From Niveispirillum cyanobacteriorum (GTDB taxonomy: Bacteria > Pseudomonadota > Alphaproteobacteria > Azospirillales > Azospirillaceae): a stretch of DNA of 64,000 bases. How positions within the stretch are numbered: the first letter of the stretch is position 1; each line of letters opens with the position of its first letter. The stretch covers positions 744,001 through 808,000 of the forward strand of contig NZ_CP025613.1 of NCBI RefSeq assembly GCF_002868735.1. Direction: 5' to 3'. The notes below the pieces were generated by a model. It saw nothing but the letters and a program-made list of their open reading frames with translations. It was not told the origin of the DNA and did not search any database. Below, one piece after another: positions 63,001-64,000 of the stretch. The position numbers and the translations under genes were made by a program.

Positions 63001-63249
63001 GTAGCCGTCGAAACGGGTCAGACCGACCGGTGTGCCAACCCAGATGAAGCCGGCGCGATCCTGTGCAATGGCTGTGACAATGTCGCTGGGCAGGCCGGCA
63101 CCACGACCGATGCGCTCAAAAAGCACCTCGGCCCTGTCATTCCAGTAGCTGTCGCCATGTAAGCCGGGGACAGGGTCAGCCGCCTTTACGCTGCCAACCC
63201 CAAACAGGATGCAGAGGAACAGCACGGCAAGCCTGTGGAACCGACGCAT
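60046..63249 (-). CDS. Extracytoplasmic sensor diguanylate cyclase (two-component propeller, Y_Y_Y, GGDEF)
   Basis: 1067 residues, start [12 protein letters not shown] at 63249 with a signal peptide ending near KAADP. Residues ~35-720 hold repeated propeller blades ([56 protein letters not shown] and others), then a Y_Y_Y domain (~730-805, [40 protein letters not shown]), one membrane helix (~815-835), a short coiled coil and GGDEF (~880-1045). The active-site GGEEL at ~968 and an I-site RTTD five residues before it are intact, so it should make cyclic di-GMP with product feedback. Sugar-polymer sensing is typical of this architecture but unproven here. Confidence 0.92.
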   Translation of the reverse strand: MRRFHRLAVLFLCILFGVGSVKAADPVPGLHGDSYWNDRAEVLFERIGRGAGLPSDIVTAIAQDRAGFIWVGTPVGLTRFDGYRFRVFQPDSRDPSSLPDGYVNALHVDQRGRLWVGTNNGGVARFIPETESFARYPAGPGGLAHPTAYRFAEDREGNIWVALRSGLARLDADTGAAENYKIQDGGGSGGLPGNVVLDLLFDRQGTLWVATDRGLALRRQGHSAFEDAHDVLSLPSIPPDASITTLFEDARGRVWIGTRGGIVVCHDLETGISQSYDMARADGRIADRPQVRAIQDLRIDGDVRDRIWIATDPGGLLELDLDTGVLRSIHHDPAVLASISSDAVRAMLRDRSGLIWVATWGGGVNVHNPANQGILSIFSSPSHPDSPSEPQVRSILAASDGKVWLGFESKGIDILDPAKGDRVRLPPGGAPGQGLPRANVLSMAEEGTDTVWIGTQLGLARYSRATGQVRQVDLPGTLAGSPIHAILVRDGELWLATDGLVRFDPRSGAVTHFRHDPDDATTLADDRVRVLATAPDGRIWAGTHRGLHLIDPRTGHIRRVQNRSWDWSSLAHNYITGLIYDRQGRLWVGTLGGGVSVLGSDLSDERYRFTTLSQRHGLPGDSVQAMVMDDAGQIWVSTEDGLARIDPDTRAITAVGWDDGLGVRGTWVGSAARLQGGALLFGGREGLTVVRPAALRGWDYQPPLVVTEVRIDNEPIPAAALNLTALAPMETAIGAAKVAKPSQAAINLPAGAQTLTVGFAALDYAGPGSLRYSYTLDGFDKGWVEVDALGRLATYTNLPPGSYTLRLRATNKEGVWGSATRTVAITVLPSWYQTGLARIGAVVAVLALLGLVIQARTAALRRQRRWLERLVAQRTQDLVDANAELERLASTDALTGLLNRRRFDEAGLAEIDRAQRYGRPFSLLLVDLDHFKLVNDTFGHNAGDAALRAAAQRVLASVRTTDIVARYGGEELAVLLPETDEAEARVVAERIREMVAAKPVEHEGSVIGLTASVGGAQYGPQDNDLARLTGRVDAALYRAKQAGRNRVVFGDRDSGRGQQPTPLSAHQ

Positions 63250-63346
63250 GGCCGGCATCCAGCCGTGTGTTGGCCCAACCGCATTGCCCAAACCGCTCCT
63301 CCGCCTCAAATTGAACAGAGATTACCATTTCCAGACGGAATTCACC

Positions 63347-64000
63347 ATGCGGCTTCAGGTTGCGGACGGGACAACGGGAAATCCGTCGCGTCTATGGGCC
63401 ATCAGCGATCTGCATCTGTCCATGTCCGCCAACCGGGCCGGGATCGAGGCTTTGCCCGACCATGGTGAGGATTGGCTGATCCTGGCCGGCGACGTGGCGG
63501 AGAAGCCGGACGATCTGGCCTGGGCCTTCGAACTCCTGTCCCGCTGCTTCGCCCGCCTGATCTGGGTTCCCGGCAATCACGAACTCTGGACGATCAAGGG
63601 ACCGGACGGCGCGGTTCTGGCGGGAGAGGCCAAGTATCGGGCCATGGTGGATGTGGCCCGCACGCACGGTGTCGTCACACCGGAGGACCCCTATCCCGTC
63701 TGGGAAGGGGTCGGCGGGCCGGTGCTGCTGGCCCCGATTTTCTTAGGTTTCGACTACTCGTTCCGACCGCCGGAGATAAAGCTGGAAACCGTGCTGGAAT
63801 GGGCATGGGAAAAGCGGCTGCGCAGTGCCGATGAGACGCGCCTGTTGCCCACCCCCTATCCGACGCGCCAGGACTGGTGCGCCGCGCGCGTCGCCTGGAC
63901 ACAGGCCCGGCTGGAACGGGAGGTGCCGGCGGGCATGCGAACCGTGCTGATCAACCATTATCCGCTGCGCCAGGATCTGGTGACCCTGCGCCGCATCCCG
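63347..64000 (+). CDS. Metallophosphoesterase, partial (C-terminus outside window)
   Basis: 218 codons from the ATG at 63347 (MRLQVADGTTGNP) to the window end, no stop. Calcineurin-like phosphoesterase motifs occur in order: SDLHLS (D-x-H), LAGDVAE (GD), VPGNHELW (GNHE) and INHYPL (GH-equivalent, residue ~205). These bind the two metal ions of phosphodiesterases and phosphatases. The gene is divergent from the diguanylate cyclase gene with a 97-bp gap. Substrate is not evident; the subgroup with an N-terminal LWAISDLHLS is usually annotated simply as metallophosphoesterase. Confidence 0.85.
   Translation, partial: MRLQVADGTTGNPSRLWAISDLHLSMSANRAGIEALPDHGEDWLILAGDVAEKPDDLAWAFELLSRCFARLIWVPGNHELWTIKGPDGAVLAGEAKYRAMVDVARTHGVVTPEDPYPVWEGVGGPVLLAPIFLGFDYSFRPPEIKLETVLEWAWEKRLRSADETRLLPTPYPTRQDWCAARVAWTQARLEREVPAGMRTVLINHYPLRQDLVTLRRIP

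Noticed and set aside
1-64000. tRNA, rRNA, CRISPR arrays, insertion sequences, phage genes, attachment sites
   Set aside because: I looked through all intergenic spaces and saw no cloverleaf, repeat-spacer pattern, transposase or integrase; a tRNAscan/Infernal run would be decisive.

Overview
The window looks like about 64 kb of a high-GC alphaproteobacterial chromosome. FliX, the CtrA inhibitor SciP, a single-cysteine DksA, sigma54-type flagellar promoters and the yfgM-bamB-der order all point there. The mix of Azospirillum-like flagellar and urea genes with a sugar-acid TonB receptor locus suggests Rhodospirillales/Azospirillaceae (Niveispirillum-like). That placement is inference. I saw no tRNA, rRNA, CRISPR array, insertion sequence or phage gene.

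Region 1 (1-12.3 kb) is a uronate-polysaccharide utilisation locus. On the minus strand are an alginate-lyase-family protein cut by the window edge, a beta-helix pectate-lyase-like protein, a TonB-dependent receptor and a DUF4861 protein. On the plus strand are a GntR/FCD regulator, an ExuT-like transporter, a GH105 unsaturated uronyl hydrolase and KduI. Convergent to these is UxuA. Together they would cleave, import and convert unsaturated uronides and hexuronates towards 2-keto-3-deoxygluconate. Two promoters share a 17-bp operator-like site, and a near-perfect UxuR/ExuR-like palindrome lies upstream of uxuA.

Region 2 (12.4-29.2 kb) is a urease-independent urea module: urea carboxylase and allophanate hydrolase, a LuxR-type response regulator, a 1135-residue transporter-fused hybrid histidine kinase, and a divergent operon of a porin plus urtABCDE. 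An 18-bp dyad (ATACG...GACGTAT) occurs in both control regions, between the kinase and porin genes and upstream of the allophanate hydrolase gene. I infer one signalling circuit for urea capture and breakdown. This is the most unusual part of the window.

Region 3 (29.2-37.9 kb) holds a serine hydrolase with atypical composition, dksA, then fliX divergent from flgI, a FlgJ-type rod-binding protein, a FlgN-like chaperone, fliK, flgD and sciP. Sigma54-like promoters precede flgI and fliK. Region 4 (37.9-47.6 kb) has two unassigned minus-strand genes, one with a possible Cys-His-Asn active site. Both have their ribosome binding sites inside inverted repeats. They are followed by der-bamB-yfgM, two odd NarL/LuxR-type regulators in long gene-poor gaps, a chain of hairpins that may be a small RNA, and cueR.

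Region 5 (47.8-64 kb) starts with tex and a small lipoprotein. Next is a non-phosphorylative L-rhamnose pathway: L-rhamnose dehydrogenase, L-rhamnonate dehydratase, a keto-deoxy-acid dehydrogenase and a diketo-acid hydrolase. It is joined to lutABC, which would oxidise the L-lactate this route makes. A sugar-acid dehydratase, a GntR regulator, a propeller-Y_Y_Y-GGDEF sensor and a partial metallophosphoesterase complete the window. Rhamnose and galacturonate both occur in rhamnogalacturonan, so regions 1 and 5 may serve the same plant polymer.
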